Assembly: GCA_049698775.1 (NCBI GenBank)
Contig: JBAVYM010000009.1
Span: forward strand, 1-64,000
DNA: 64,000 nucleotides
Source of the DNA: REEB76 sp049698775
GTDB lineage: Bacteria > Pseudomonadota > Gammaproteobacteria > Natronospirales > REEB76
Direction of reading: 5' to 3'
This document shows, piece by piece, positions 50,013 through 58,419 of this stretch (the first letter of the stretch is position 1; each line of letters begins with the position of its first letter). The notes under the pieces are model-generated. The model was not told the DNA's origin, searched no databases, and saw only the letters and a list, made by a program, of their open reading frames with translations. The position numbers were made by a program, and so were the translations under genes.

Positions 50013-50437
50013 CACAGACCGTGGCTCTCTGCATCCGGCGGAGTTTTGCCGGCATTGGCATCCTTGGAAGGTGGCAACGGCTTGCCTTCGCGGCGGGCGT
50101 GCTCCGCGGCCAGCTTGTCCGGATCAATGCGCGCGAAGGTCATGGGATCCACCCATTTGCCATCCGCGCCCTGCCAGGAGCCGAGGAACTCCAGCAACGC
50201 CGGATCCGCCTTGGGTGGCGGCACGACGGATTTTTGCTGGCTCGCGAACACCGGCGCGCTGAACAACAGCGCAGTCAACAGCCAGCCTGTGAATTTAGGG
50301 AAGCCCAGATTTATTCCATTTCTGTCATTCCCGCCCCCGCTACGCGAGGGCAGGCTCCGGCGGGAATCCAGCAATATCAAGAACCTGGATACCCGCTTCC
50401 GCGGGTATGACGGATAAATCAGAGGTTCCTTAGCCAT
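50012..50437 (-). CDS. Small exported protein with repeat-encoded N-terminus
   Basis: This protein of about 141 residues if started at ATG 50437 (MAKEPLIYP), which overlaps the stop of the DUF3619 gene. Residues about 8-38 are encoded by an ATTCCCGC-type repeat (50324-50413) and look foreign. Right after that comes a signal-like segment 'FTGWLLTALLFSAPVFASQQ'. The mature part 'DPALLEFLGSWQGADGKWVDPMTFARIDPDKLAAEHARREGKPLPPS' is typical of small proteins in such operons. The original start probably lay near 'GFPKFTG' and was changed by the repeat insertion. Function unknown. Confidence 0.6.
   Translation of the reverse strand: MAKEPLIYPSYPRKRVSRFLILLDSRRSLPSRSGGGNDRNGINLGFPKFTGWLLTALLFSAPVFASQQKSVVPPPKADPALLEFLGSWQGADGKWVDPMTFARIDPDKLAAEHARREGKPLPPSKDANAGKTPPDAESHGL
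50324..50413. repeat. ATTCCCGC-type dispersed repeat (two modules)
   Basis: GTCATTCCCGCC at 50324 and GGCGGGAATCCAG at 50359 form one module. CCTGGATACCCGC-TTCC-GCGGGTATGACGG (to 50413) forms a second with a perfect inner stem. Part of the same family as the repeat at 37840. It is located inside the 5' part of a reading frame. Confidence 0.8.
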
Positions 50438-50837
50438 TGTTGTTGGCTCCGGCATCGGTGGGTGACTCATTTTGCTGCTGCTGTTGCGCTTGCAGCCAGC
50501 GGTAGAAATCCATGTCAGCGTACATGTCCAGATTGTCGCTGGACAACACAATGGCCATATCTTCGTTGTTGGTAGTGGCGAAGGGCACGGCCGGCTGTGA
50601 ACCGAGATTCCACCAGACCAGGCCGCCCGCCACCAGGGCGAACACAACGGCGATGGCGCCGGCCGGTAACGTCCAGCGGCGGATGCGCCAGAATGGCTGA
50701 CGCCGCTCGGCGGCCTCCACCGCGCGGGCACGGGCCTCGCGCAGGCGCGCCAAGATGCGGGCATCGAGTCCCGCGGCGCTGTCGGTGAAAAGCCTGCGGG
50801 CTTTATTGAGGAAAATCATTTCGGTTTCAGTGTTCAT
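50430..50837 (-). CDS. DUF3619-like membrane protein, probable anti-sigma partner
   Basis: This 135-residue protein has a cytoplasmic N-terminal part of about 55 residues ('LLTDSAAGLDARILARLREARARAVE' type), one membrane segment (about 54-76: 'LPAGAIAVVFALVAGGLVWW') and a periplasmic tail with 'LLSSDNLDMYADMDFYRWL'-like sequence. That is the shape of DUF3619 proteins next to ECF sigma factors. It overlaps the sigma stop (TAATG). Anti-sigma activity is inferred from position. Confidence 0.75.
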   Translation of the reverse strand: MNTETEMIFLNKARRLFTDSAAGLDARILARLREARARAVEAAERRQPFWRIRRWTLPAGAIAVVFALVAGGLVWWNLGSQPAVPFATTNNEDMAIVLSSDNLDMYADMDFYRWLQAQQQQQNESPTDAGANNNG

Positions 50838-51424
50838 TACCAGTGTTCTCCCAAGCTGTTCCGCAGGCTGTGTACCGCCCGCGAAAGATGGGTTTTGACG
50901 CTGCCCTCGGAGCAGCCCATGGAGCGCGCGGTTTCAGCCACGTCCAGCCCCTCCAATATACGCAGCACAAAGGCCTCCCGTTGACGCCCTGGCAGGCCGT
51001 CCAGTGCGGTTTCCAGGGCTTTCATGGCCTCGCCCTGGGCCACCTGTTCGGACGGATCCCGGCCCGCCGGATCGGCCGCCGCCTCCACGGGGTCCGGCGG
51101 GTCGTCATCGGCATACCGCTGGCCGCCGAAAAAGCTCATCACCCGGTTGCGCACCGCCCGGCGACGCTGGCAGTCGCGGATGCGGCTTTGCAGGATGCAG
51201 TAGAACAGCGGCGGCCACTCGGCCTCGGGGCGTTGGGCGTAGCGCTTGGCCAGTTGCAGCATGGTGTCCTGCACAGCATCCAGAGCGTCGTCGGGATTAC
51301 GCAAGGCCATCTGGGCGATGCGGAAGGCGCGCCGCTCGACACCGGCCAGAAATGCGTTCAGATGGACTGCGGTATCCAGAAAGCCCCCCCGGGGGTGAAG
51401 TCGGACACGGCGGAACCGTGACAT
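50837..51424 (-). CDS. ECF-type RNA polymerase sigma factor
   Basis: This 195-residue protein has region 2 ('RNPDDALDAVQDTMLQLAKRYAQRPEAEWPPLFYCILQSRIRDCQRR') and region 4 ('LDGLPGRQREAFVLRILEGLDVAETARSMGCSEGSVKTHLSRAVHSLR'). It probably directs stress or envelope genes, including its own operon with DUF3619 and DUF3106 proteins. ATG 51424 is the best start. Relatives often begin nearer 'LDTAVHLNAFL', where no ATG exists here. A C-run in front (51383-51394) might hide a frame change. Confidence 0.85.
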   Translation of the reverse strand: MSRFRRVRLHPRGGFLDTAVHLNAFLAGVERRAFRIAQMALRNPDDALDAVQDTMLQLAKRYAQRPEAEWPPLFYCILQSRIRDCQRRRAVRNRVMSFFGGQRYADDDPPDPVEAAADPAGRDPSEQVAQGEAMKALETALDGLPGRQREAFVLRILEGLDVAETARSMGCSEGSVKTHLSRAVHSLRNSLGEHW

Positions 51425-51600
51425 CGGCGTCAAAGGTTATCATGCCGTCTCGCGCGGGTGCGGCCGGGCTGGCGCGCTGTGCCAGGGCGCGGCTTATTTT
51501 ACCGGCCGACCCCGATAAACAAACATCGCAAGTGCTTGATTAAAATTTCAAACGATTGATTCCCATGCAAAATTGCAGCGGACAAAATTTGCCCAAACTG

Positions 51601-51680
51601 ATATTCACACACGGTAAATCGGGAATCGCGGTATCTTCCGACAAAACATCCACAAACTTATCCACAGATAATGTGAATAA
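51601..51680. promoter_or_regulatory. Cluster of DnaA boxes upstream of priA
   Basis: TTATCCACA (51658-51666) is a perfect DnaA box. TGTGAATAA (51672-51680) is the complement of TTATTCACA, another consensus box. ATATTCACA (51601-51609) has one mismatch. They lie within 80 bases, directly ahead of the priA start and inside an AT-rich stretch. They suggest DnaA control of priA or a DnaA titration site. Confidence 0.65.
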
Positions 51681-51692
51681 GACCCTACGCCT

Positions 51693-53903
51693 GTGACCGT
51701 GACGCCCCCACTCTACCTGCGGGTAGCGGTGCCTTCGCCTTTATACCGGCACTTTGATTATCTGCCGCCAGTAGACACGGACCCGAGCGCACTCATTCCC
51801 GGCGTGCGGGTACGGGTGCCGTTTGGCAGGCGTGCCATGGTGGGCGTGCTGCTGGAAACCGCCGCACACTCGGATATCCCGGCGGCCAGACTCAAGCCGG
51901 CGCTGCAAGTGCTGGATGCAGCGCCGCTGATTCCGGCGGACATGCTGGCGCTGGCACGTTGGGCGGCGGAGTACTACCGCCACCCGATCGGCGAAGTCAT
52001 TCAGGCGCTGTTGCCGCTGCCCTTGCGCCGGGGAAAATCCACCTTGCAAACGCAGGTATTCCAATGGCGGCTCACGCCGCAAGGTACGGCGGCGGATACC
52101 ACCCTGCTGAAGCGCGCACCGAAACAGTTGGCGCTGTGGAAATTGCTGCAACAATATCCCGCGGGGCTGGATACCAACACACTCGATACCCATTTCAAAA
52201 ACTGGAGTACGGCGCTCAATGCGTTGCGAAAACGCGGCTGGGTGGAACGCATTCCGCTGACCTTCGAACCACCGGCCAGTCCGGTTTACACGGCTGCGGC
52301 GGTGCCACTCAACGCCGCCCAGCAAGACGCGGCGGGGAAAATCCGCGCTGCACTCGGAACCTATCAGGCATTCCTGCTGGACGGTGTCACCGGCAGCGGC
52401 AAAACCGAGGTGTACCTGGACATCATGGCCGAAGTGGTGAAGCGCGGCCGACAGGCACTGGTGCTGGTGCCTGAAATCGGCCTCACACCGCAATTGCTGG
52501 ATCGCCTGCGCGCACGTTTCGGCCAGGTGGCGGTGTTTCATTCGGGGCTGAGTGACGGCGAACATCTTGAAACCTGGCTCGCCGCTCGCGACGGGCGTGC
52601 GCCGGTGGTGGTCGGCACGCGCTCGGCGGTGTTCGTGCCACTGAAGAATCCCGGCGTGATCGTGGTGGACGAGGAACACGATGCTTCGTTCAAACAACAG
52701 GACGGTTTCCGTTACTCGGCGCGCGATCTGGCCGTAGTGCGCGCCCAACGCCACCGGATTCCGGTGGTGCTGGGTTCCGCCACGCCGTCACTGGAATCGC
52801 TGCACAACGTGGATCAACTGCGCTACGCACATCTTGTGCTGCCGGAGCGTGCCGGGAATGCCAAACATCCGGCGATGCGCCTGCTCGACATCCGCAGCCG
52901 GCCGCTGGATGAAGGTCTGTCCGATCTGCTGCTGGTCGCCATGCGCGAACATCTGCGCGCGAACGGCCAAGTGTTGCTGTTCCTCAACCGGCGCGGTTAT
53001 GCGCCCACGGTCATGTGTCACGGCTGCGGGCACAGCTTGAAGTGCAAACGTTGCGACGCACGCATGACGCTGCACGGCAACCGGCGTTTGCAATGCCATC
53101 ACTGTGGCGCCGAGCGCGCGTTGCCGGCGCGTTGCGAACACTGTGGCGGCAGCGAGTTCGGTCACTTCGGTGCGGGCACCGAGCGCATTGAACGGGCACT
53201 GGTGCGGTTATTCCCGGATACCGGCATTGCGCGCATGGATCGCGACAGTACCCGCCGCAAGGGCAGCATGACAGCCTTGCTGGATGGCGTGCGCCGCGGC
53301 GAGCATCAAATTCTGATCGGCACGCAGATGCTCGCCAAGGGCCACGATTTTCCGAACGTAACCCTGGTCGGCATCCTGGATGCGGATCAGGGCCTGTTCG
53401 GTGTGGATTTCCGCGCCAGTGAGCGCATGGCGCAACTCATCATCCAGGTGGCGGGCCGGGCCGGCCGCGCCGAGCGTCCCGGCGAGGTATTGATCCAGAC
53501 CCATCATCCGGATCACCCGCTGCTCAACCATCTGGTGCGCGAGGGCTACACCAGTTTTGCCACGGTGGCGTTGACGGAACGCCGCAACGCCGGACTGCCG
53601 CCCTATGCCGCCATGGCCCTGTTGCGCGCTGAGGCGGCCACCGGGAGCGCCCCGCACACGTTCCTGGAAGCTGCCAAAGCCAGATTGGCGCCGGCCTGCG
53701 GCCGCCAGGTGCAGTTGCTGGGTCCGGTGCCGGCGCCCATGGAACGCCGCGCCGGCCGTTTCCGCGCCCAGTTGCTGCTGCTGGCCAGCCAGCGCGCGCT
53801 CTTGCAACAGGCACTGGCCACAGCTCTGCCGGCTATTGAAACGCTGAAGGCGACACGGCGTGTGCGCTGGTCCATAGATATTGATCCGGCTGAAACCTAT
53901 TGA
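51693..53903 (+). CDS. priA: Primosomal protein N' (replication restart helicase)
   Basis: This 736-residue protein contains the 3'-DNA-binding domain, a superfamily 2 helicase with Walker A 'GVTGSGKTE', DEEH box 'VVDEEHDASFKQ' and the zinc-binding region with eight Cys ('CHGCGHSLKCKRCD', 'CHHCGAE', 'CEHCGG'). PriA reloads the replicative helicase at stalled forks. The start codon is GTG 51693. The DnaA boxes directly upstream are notable. The argS start lies 79 bases downstream. Confidence 0.95.
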   Translation: MTVTPPLYLRVAVPSPLYRHFDYLPPVDTDPSALIPGVRVRVPFGRRAMVGVLLETAAHSDIPAARLKPALQVLDAAPLIPADMLALARWAAEYYRHPIGEVIQALLPLPLRRGKSTLQTQVFQWRLTPQGTAADTTLLKRAPKQLALWKLLQQYPAGLDTNTLDTHFKNWSTALNALRKRGWVERIPLTFEPPASPVYTAAAVPLNAAQQDAAGKIRAALGTYQAFLLDGVTGSGKTEVYLDIMAEVVKRGRQALVLVPEIGLTPQLLDRLRARFGQVAVFHSGLSDGEHLETWLAARDGRAPVVVGTRSAVFVPLKNPGVIVVDEEHDASFKQQDGFRYSARDLAVVRAQRHRIPVVLGSATPSLESLHNVDQLRYAHLVLPERAGNAKHPAMRLLDIRSRPLDEGLSDLLLVAMREHLRANGQVLLFLNRRGYAPTVMCHGCGHSLKCKRCDARMTLHGNRRLQCHHCGAERALPARCEHCGGSEFGHFGAGTERIERALVRLFPDTGIARMDRDSTRRKGSMTALLDGVRRGEHQILIGTQMLAKGHDFPNVTLVGILDADQGLFGVDFRASERMAQLIIQVAGRAGRAERPGEVLIQTHHPDHPLLNHLVREGYTSFATVALTERRNAGLPPYAAMALLRAEAATGSAPHTFLEAAKARLAPACGRQVQLLGPVPAPMERRAGRFRAQLLLLASQRALLQQALATALPAIETLKATRRVRWSIDIDPAETY

Positions 53904-53982
53904 AACCGGTTTTGCTTCTACGCCCGCAACGCAACCGGTAGAATTCAGCCCCGGTTTCATTCCTGCCGGCAGGAATCGTGTT

Positions 53983-55659
53983 TTGAAACAAGCGCTCGAA
54001 ACTCTGCTGCACACGACGCTCAAACATCTGGCCGGCGACCTGTTCCCGAAAGCGGCTTTGCCCGAGGCGGCGTTGCTGGAACGCACGCGCGACCGCAGTC
54101 ACGGCGATTTCGCCACCAACGTGGCCTTGATGTTGGCGAAACACGCCGGCAAAAAGCCGCGCGAACTGGCGGAACAAATCATCCGGGCACTGCCGCAGTC
54201 CGATCTTGTTGCCAAAGTCGAAATCGCCGGCCCCGGTTTCATCAATTTCTTCCTCGCGCCATCCGCCTATTACGCGGAAGTGAAACAAATACTGGCAGCC
54301 AGCAACACATACGGCCGCAACAATTCCGGCAGCGGCGCGCGCGCCATGCTGGAATTCGTGTCCGCCAATCCGACCGGACCTTTGCACGTGGGCCACGGCC
54401 GCGCTGCCGCCATCGGCGATACGCTGGCGCGGCTGCTGGACGCGACTGGCTGGAAGGTGACGCGCGAGTTCTATTACAACGATGCTGGCGCACAGATAGA
54501 CAACCTGGCCTTGTCGGTGCAGGCGCGTTGCAAACACATCGAACCCGATCAAGCCGGCTGGCCGAAAGACGGTTACCGCGGCGAATACATCCAGGAGGTG
54601 GCGCGTGCATACATGCAGCGCGAAACCGTTCAGACGGACGGAACCAGCGTCACCGGCGCCGCCGATCTGGACGCCATCTGCCGGTTCGCAGTCGCATATC
54701 TCAGGCGCGAACAGGATCTGGACTTGCGCGCATTCGGCGTGGAGTTCGATGCTTATTACCTTGAATCCTCGCTCTATACTGGCGGCAAGGTGGACGAAAC
54801 CGTGCGCCAGCTCGTGGCGCACGGCCACACCTACGAGGAAGGCGGTGCGCTGTGGCTCAAGACCACCGACTTCGGCGATGACAAGGACCGCGTGATGCGC
54901 AAGTCCGACGGCAGCTACACCTATTTCCTGCCGGACGTGGCGTACCACCTGAGCAAATGGCAACGCGGTTACCAGCGCGCCATCACCGAGCTGGGTGCCG
55001 ATCACCACGGCTCGCTCATGCGCGTACACGCCGGTTTGCAGGCACTCGAAGCGGGCATCCCGAACGGTTGGCCGGAATACGTGCTGCACCAGATGGTGAC
55101 CGTGATGCGCGGCGGCGCGGAAGTGAAACTCTCCAAGCGCGCCGGCAGCTACGTCACGCTGCGCGACCTCATAGACGAAGTGGGCCGCGACGCCACGCGC
55201 TACTTCCTGGTGGCGCGCAAGAGCGATTCGCAACTCACCTTTGATATTGATCTGGCGCGTTCGCGGACCAACGAAAATCCGGTGTACTACATCCAGTACT
55301 CACATGCGCGCGTCGCCAGCGTATTCCGGCAACTGGCGGAGAAAGGCTACGTCTGGGACGCGGACAATGGCAAACGAAACCTGCCGAAACTAACCGAAAG
55401 TCATGAACAAGCCTTGCTGGTCAGCCTGTCACGCTTTCCGGAAATGGTGGACATCGCCGCGCGCAACCTGGAACCGCATCTCGTCGCTCAGTATCTGCGG
55501 GAACTGGCCAACGATTTCCACACCTATTACGACGCCCACCACTTCATCGTGGAAGATGCAATGCTGCGCGATGCGCGCCTTACGCTTATCGCCGCTACCA
55601 AACAAGTGTTACGCAACGGACTGGCATTGCTGGGCGTATCAGCGCCCGAGAGTATGTAA
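53983..55659 (+). CDS. argS: Arginyl-tRNA synthetase
   Basis: This 558-residue protein is a class I synthetase. It has the HIGH-type motif 'SANPTGPLHVGHGRAA' and a KMSKS-like 'VKLSKRAGSYVTLRDL'. The N-terminal Add-1 domain and the C-terminal DALR domain are complete. The start appears to be TTG 53983 (KQALETLL follows), since AGGAA lies 7 bases upstream. The frame is open further upstream to ATA/ATT codons without a family match. It overlaps the next gene by one base (TAATG). Confidence 0.93.
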   Translation: MKQALETLLHTTLKHLAGDLFPKAALPEAALLERTRDRSHGDFATNVALMLAKHAGKKPRELAEQIIRALPQSDLVAKVEIAGPGFINFFLAPSAYYAEVKQILAASNTYGRNNSGSGARAMLEFVSANPTGPLHVGHGRAAAIGDTLARLLDATGWKVTREFYYNDAGAQIDNLALSVQARCKHIEPDQAGWPKDGYRGEYIQEVARAYMQRETVQTDGTSVTGAADLDAICRFAVAYLRREQDLDLRAFGVEFDAYYLESSLYTGGKVDETVRQLVAHGHTYEEGGALWLKTTDFGDDKDRVMRKSDGSYTYFLPDVAYHLSKWQRGYQRAITELGADHHGSLMRVHAGLQALEAGIPNGWPEYVLHQMVTVMRGGAEVKLSKRAGSYVTLRDLIDEVGRDATRYFLVARKSDSQLTFDIDLARSRTNENPVYYIQYSHARVASVFRQLAEKGYVWDADNGKRNLPKLTESHEQALLVSLSRFPEMVDIAARNLEPHLVAQYLRELANDFHTYYDAHHFIVEDAMLRDARLTLIAATKQVLRNGLALLGVSAPESM

Positions 55660-56237
55660 TGGCGAAAGACTACAAGCATTCTCCCAAACCCAAAGACAAG
55701 CCGCCCAGAAAAAACGGCAGCCTGCCCGGCTGGGGCTGGTTCATCATCGGCATCATCGTGACGGTGGTAATCATCAAGGCTGCACCGCAAATGTGGAAGA
55801 AAGCCGAGCAGCGTTTCCATTTCGGCAATCTGCAAACGGCGCAATCGGTTCCGAAAACTGGCAACAAGGCGTCCGCTGCAAGCACAGCGCCGTCAGAACC
55901 GCATTTCGATTTTTACAAACTGCTGCCGTCCTTCCAGGTGGTCATCCCCAGCCAGGACAAGGAAACCCGCTCTGGTGATGTGCCCGGCCCCGTCAGCCAA
56001 CCCGGCATCTATATCCTGCAAGTGGGCTCGTTCCAGAACTACGCCGAAGCCGACAAACTCAAGGCCAATCTCGCGCTGCTCGGCGTCGAGTCCAGCATCC
56101 AGCAGGTGACGGTCTCCAACGGCAGCACCTGGAACCGGGTGCGCATCGGACCCATCAACAACCTGCCGCAACTCAATTCACTGCGCGCGAAACTCGCTCA
56201 GAATCACATCGAACCGCTGGTCATCAAGACCAATTAA
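55659..56237 (+). CDS. SPOR-domain membrane protein
   Basis: This 192-residue protein has a short cytoplasmic part, one membrane segment (about 27-46: 'GWFIIGIIVTVVIIKAA'), a flexible linker and a C-terminal SPOR domain (about 110-190: 'YILQVGSFQNYAEADKLKANLALLGVESSIQQV', 'WNRVRIGPINN'). SPOR domains bind denuded septal peptidoglycan, so a cell-division role like FtsN/DedD is likely. The gene follows argS with a one-base overlap, as in many gammaproteobacteria. Confidence 0.9.
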   Translation: MAKDYKHSPKPKDKPPRKNGSLPGWGWFIIGIIVTVVIIKAAPQMWKKAEQRFHFGNLQTAQSVPKTGNKASAASTAPSEPHFDFYKLLPSFQVVIPSQDKETRSGDVPGPVSQPGIYILQVGSFQNYAEADKLKANLALLGVESSIQQVTVSNGSTWNRVRIGPINNLPQLNSLRAKLAQNHIEPLVIKTN

Positions 56238-56430
56238 GCGCGTTCAACAAAATAAACGCCCGTCTCTCATGGCTTCCCTCTCGATGCCCTCGCCCCCTGG
56301 CGGGAGATGACTGCGCGGATGCAGGAGGTACGGCAACACATGCAGTAGTTGCCGAGGCCAGGTGAGACATTTTCTTATACGCATTAGACGCTATACTGTC
56401 CCCTACGCGCTCTGCATCAGGCCACGGAAG

Positions 56431-56661
56431 ATGATCCGGTACGACCCCCATGCCCTGTTCCAAATGACACGGCGTGGCATTCAAACGGAATGGGTGGAAG
56501 CAGCCGTTCTGGCGCCTGAGGAACAGGAAACGCGGGACGACAAACGCTCCTTTTTCAAATGCCATAGGGACCGGGGTAAAATGTTGCGTGTAGTCACGCG
56601 GCTGGATGACCCTGAGTATGTCATCACCGTTTATTTTGACAGGAGAAGACCATGCGGGTAA
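56431..56661 (+). CDS. DUF4258 family protein
   Basis: This 76-residue protein resembles DUF4258: 'IRYDPHALFQMTRRGIQTEWVEAAVLAPEEQE' and 'KMLRVVTRLDDPEYVITVYFDRR'. The fold is related to RelE/BrnT-like toxins, and pairing with DUF2283 is common. It overlaps the DUF2283 gene by 10 bases. A toxin-antitoxin or regulatory unit is possible but unproven. I chose ATG 56431. A longer version from 56362 is open but unlikely. Confidence 0.8.
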   Translation: MIRYDPHALFQMTRRGIQTEWVEAAVLAPEEQETRDDKRSFFKCHRDRGKMLRVVTRLDDPEYVITVYFDRRRPCG

Positions 56662-56888
56662 GAGTGGATAAGGGTTCCGATGCGGTGTACCTGGATCTAA
56701 CCGGCGCCCCGATTGAAAGCAGCGAAGAAGTCGCGCCGGGGATGATTGCCGACTACGATGCCAAAGGTCATCTCGTTGGTATTGAACTTCTGGATGCCTC
56801 CAAACACGCAGGGGATATCGGCATTCTCGAAGAAATCACCGTGCTAAGCAAAACCAAGCCATCAGGTAAAACACCTGCGCACCTATAG
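56652..56888 (+). CDS. DUF2283 family protein
   Basis: This 78-residue protein has the DUF2283 pattern 'VDKGSDAVYLDLTGAPIESSEEVAPGMIADYDAKGHLVGIELLDAS'. The fold is a small beta sandwich. It is paired with DUF4258 in many genomes. Function unknown, antitoxin-like by position. The ATG at 56652 has AGGAGAAG upstream. Confidence 0.85.
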   Translation: MRVRVDKGSDAVYLDLTGAPIESSEEVAPGMIADYDAKGHLVGIELLDASKHAGDIGILEEITVLSKTKPSGKTPAHL

Positions 56889-57030
56889 TGCTTGACTTGG
56901 GAAACGTTTGGCGCTTCAACATACGACATCTCCTCAGGCAGTATGTGCCTATCTGGGTGTCCGTTAAATCGGGGGCAGTTCAGACTACGGTTATTCGTAT
57001 CGCAAAAGCTCGCACGTTAAATCACCACCC

Positions 57031-58410
57031 TCACGAAGCATCCTGTTCATCGCCACCCAGACTGCGGAAATCAATGCCTAGGGCATTGAGCTTGCGGTAT
57101 AAATGGGTGCGTTCCATGCCGACACGCTCGGCGAGCTTGCCGACCTTGCCGCCGCAGAGTTGCAACTGCTGTTCGAGGTACGCGCGCTCGAAGAGTTCGC
57201 GCGCCTCGCGCAGCGGCAGGGATAGCAAATCCTGTTTTACCAGCGGTCCGTCGGCGTTGTAGGGCGTGAGCGCGCCTTCCACTTCTTGCAGCGACACTTC
57301 GCTGTCGTCGCCCAGCATCAGGAAGCGCTGCACCAGATTCCTGAATTCCTGCAGATTGCCCGGCCAGGGATAATTGCGCAGACGGTTCTGGGCGGCGACG
57401 CTGAAACGCCGGTATTTGAGGTGGCCGCCGTCCGCCAAGGCATCGGTGTAATGACGCAGCAGCTCCGGCACGTCTTCCAGGTAGTCGCGCAGCGGCGGCA
57501 CTTGTAGCAGCACGCCCTCGAGGCGCGCGTACAGATCGCGGCGGAAACGTCCGTCCGCCAACTGTTTTTCGATGTCCGGCAGCGCCGAAGACATGATGCG
57601 CAGATCCAGGGTTTCGGACTTCTGCCCGCCGATACGCGTATAGCTGCCCTGCTCAAGCACACTCAACAGTAATTGCTGCGCCGGTGGCGGCATGTCGGTA
57701 AGTTCATTCAGGAACAAGGTGCCTTCGCGCGCGGCATCGAACCAGCCCGGCTCGATCTGGCCGTTGTGTTCGCGGCCAAGCAAACGGATTTCGGCTGCCT
57801 CGGCGGACAGCCCCGCCAGCACCGCGTTCACGAACGGACCAGCGGCGCGCGCGCTCAGGGCATGCATGTGGCCCGCGATGCTCTCACGGCCGGTACCGGC
57901 TTCGCCCATCAGCAGCACCGGCGCGTCATGCGGCGCGAGGCGGCGGCATTGATCGCGCAGTCTTTGCATGGCGCGGCTCTTGCCGAGCGGTTCGAGCGGC
58001 GTCTGCGCACTGCGGTTGGCATACTGACTGCGCGTCTGCCGCCCGGTCTCGATGGCGTGCTCCACGGTGCTCAGCAGTTTGGCCAGCGCCAGGGGTTTTT
58101 CGACGAAATCCAGCGCGCCAAGTTTGGTGGCTTCGATGGCGGCATCCACGGTGCCGTGACCCGACATCATCACCACCGGGAATGGCAGTGTGTTTTCGCG
58201 GCTCCATTCCTTGAGCAGGCTGATGCCGTCCATGTCCGGCATCCAGATATCCAGCAACACCAGATCCGGTTCGGATTTGGTGCGCGCCGCGCGCGCTTCC
58301 GCGGCGTTGCCCGCCACGCGCACCTCATAACCTTCGTCGGTGAGGATTTCCTGGACCATGTCGCGGATGTCCGCTTCATCATCCACCACCAGAATCTGCG
58401 AAGCCCGCAT
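57031..58410 (-). CDS. ntrX: NtrX-type response regulator with degenerate AAA+ domain
   Basis: This 459-residue protein has an intact receiver (Asp54 in 'LLDIWMPD') and a C-terminal Fis helix. The AAA+ domain is degenerate: Walker A reads GEAGTGRE (Arg175 for Lys), Walker B reads FLNEL (Asn235 for Asp), and the GAFTGA loop is absent, replaced by 'LGREHNGQIEPGWF'. It should not remodel sigma-54 polymerase, and probably acts as a simple DNA-binding regulator downstream of NtrY. It follows ntrY by 9 bases. Last gene of the def-fmt-rsmB operon. Confidence 0.9.
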   Translation of the reverse strand: MRASQILVVDDEADIRDMVQEILTDEGYEVRVAGNAAEARAARTKSEPDLVLLDIWMPDMDGISLLKEWSRENTLPFPVVMMSGHGTVDAAIEATKLGALDFVEKPLALAKLLSTVEHAIETGRQTRSQYANRSAQTPLEPLGKSRAMQRLRDQCRRLAPHDAPVLLMGEAGTGRESIAGHMHALSARAAGPFVNAVLAGLSAEAAEIRLLGREHNGQIEPGWFDAAREGTLFLNELTDMPPPAQQLLLSVLEQGSYTRIGGQKSETLDLRIMSSALPDIEKQLADGRFRRDLYARLEGVLLQVPPLRDYLEDVPELLRHYTDALADGGHLKYRRFSVAAQNRLRNYPWPGNLQEFRNLVQRFLMLGDDSEVSLQEVEGALTPYNADGPLVKQDLLSLPLREARELFERAYLEQQLQLCGGKVGKLAERVGMERTHLYRKLNALGIDFRSLGGDEQDAS

Positions 58411-58419
58411 CTGATCCTC

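Noticed and set aside
53833..55233. Open frame of about 466 codons antisense to argS
   Set aside because: argS is unambiguous and the opposite frame shows no recognisable protein.
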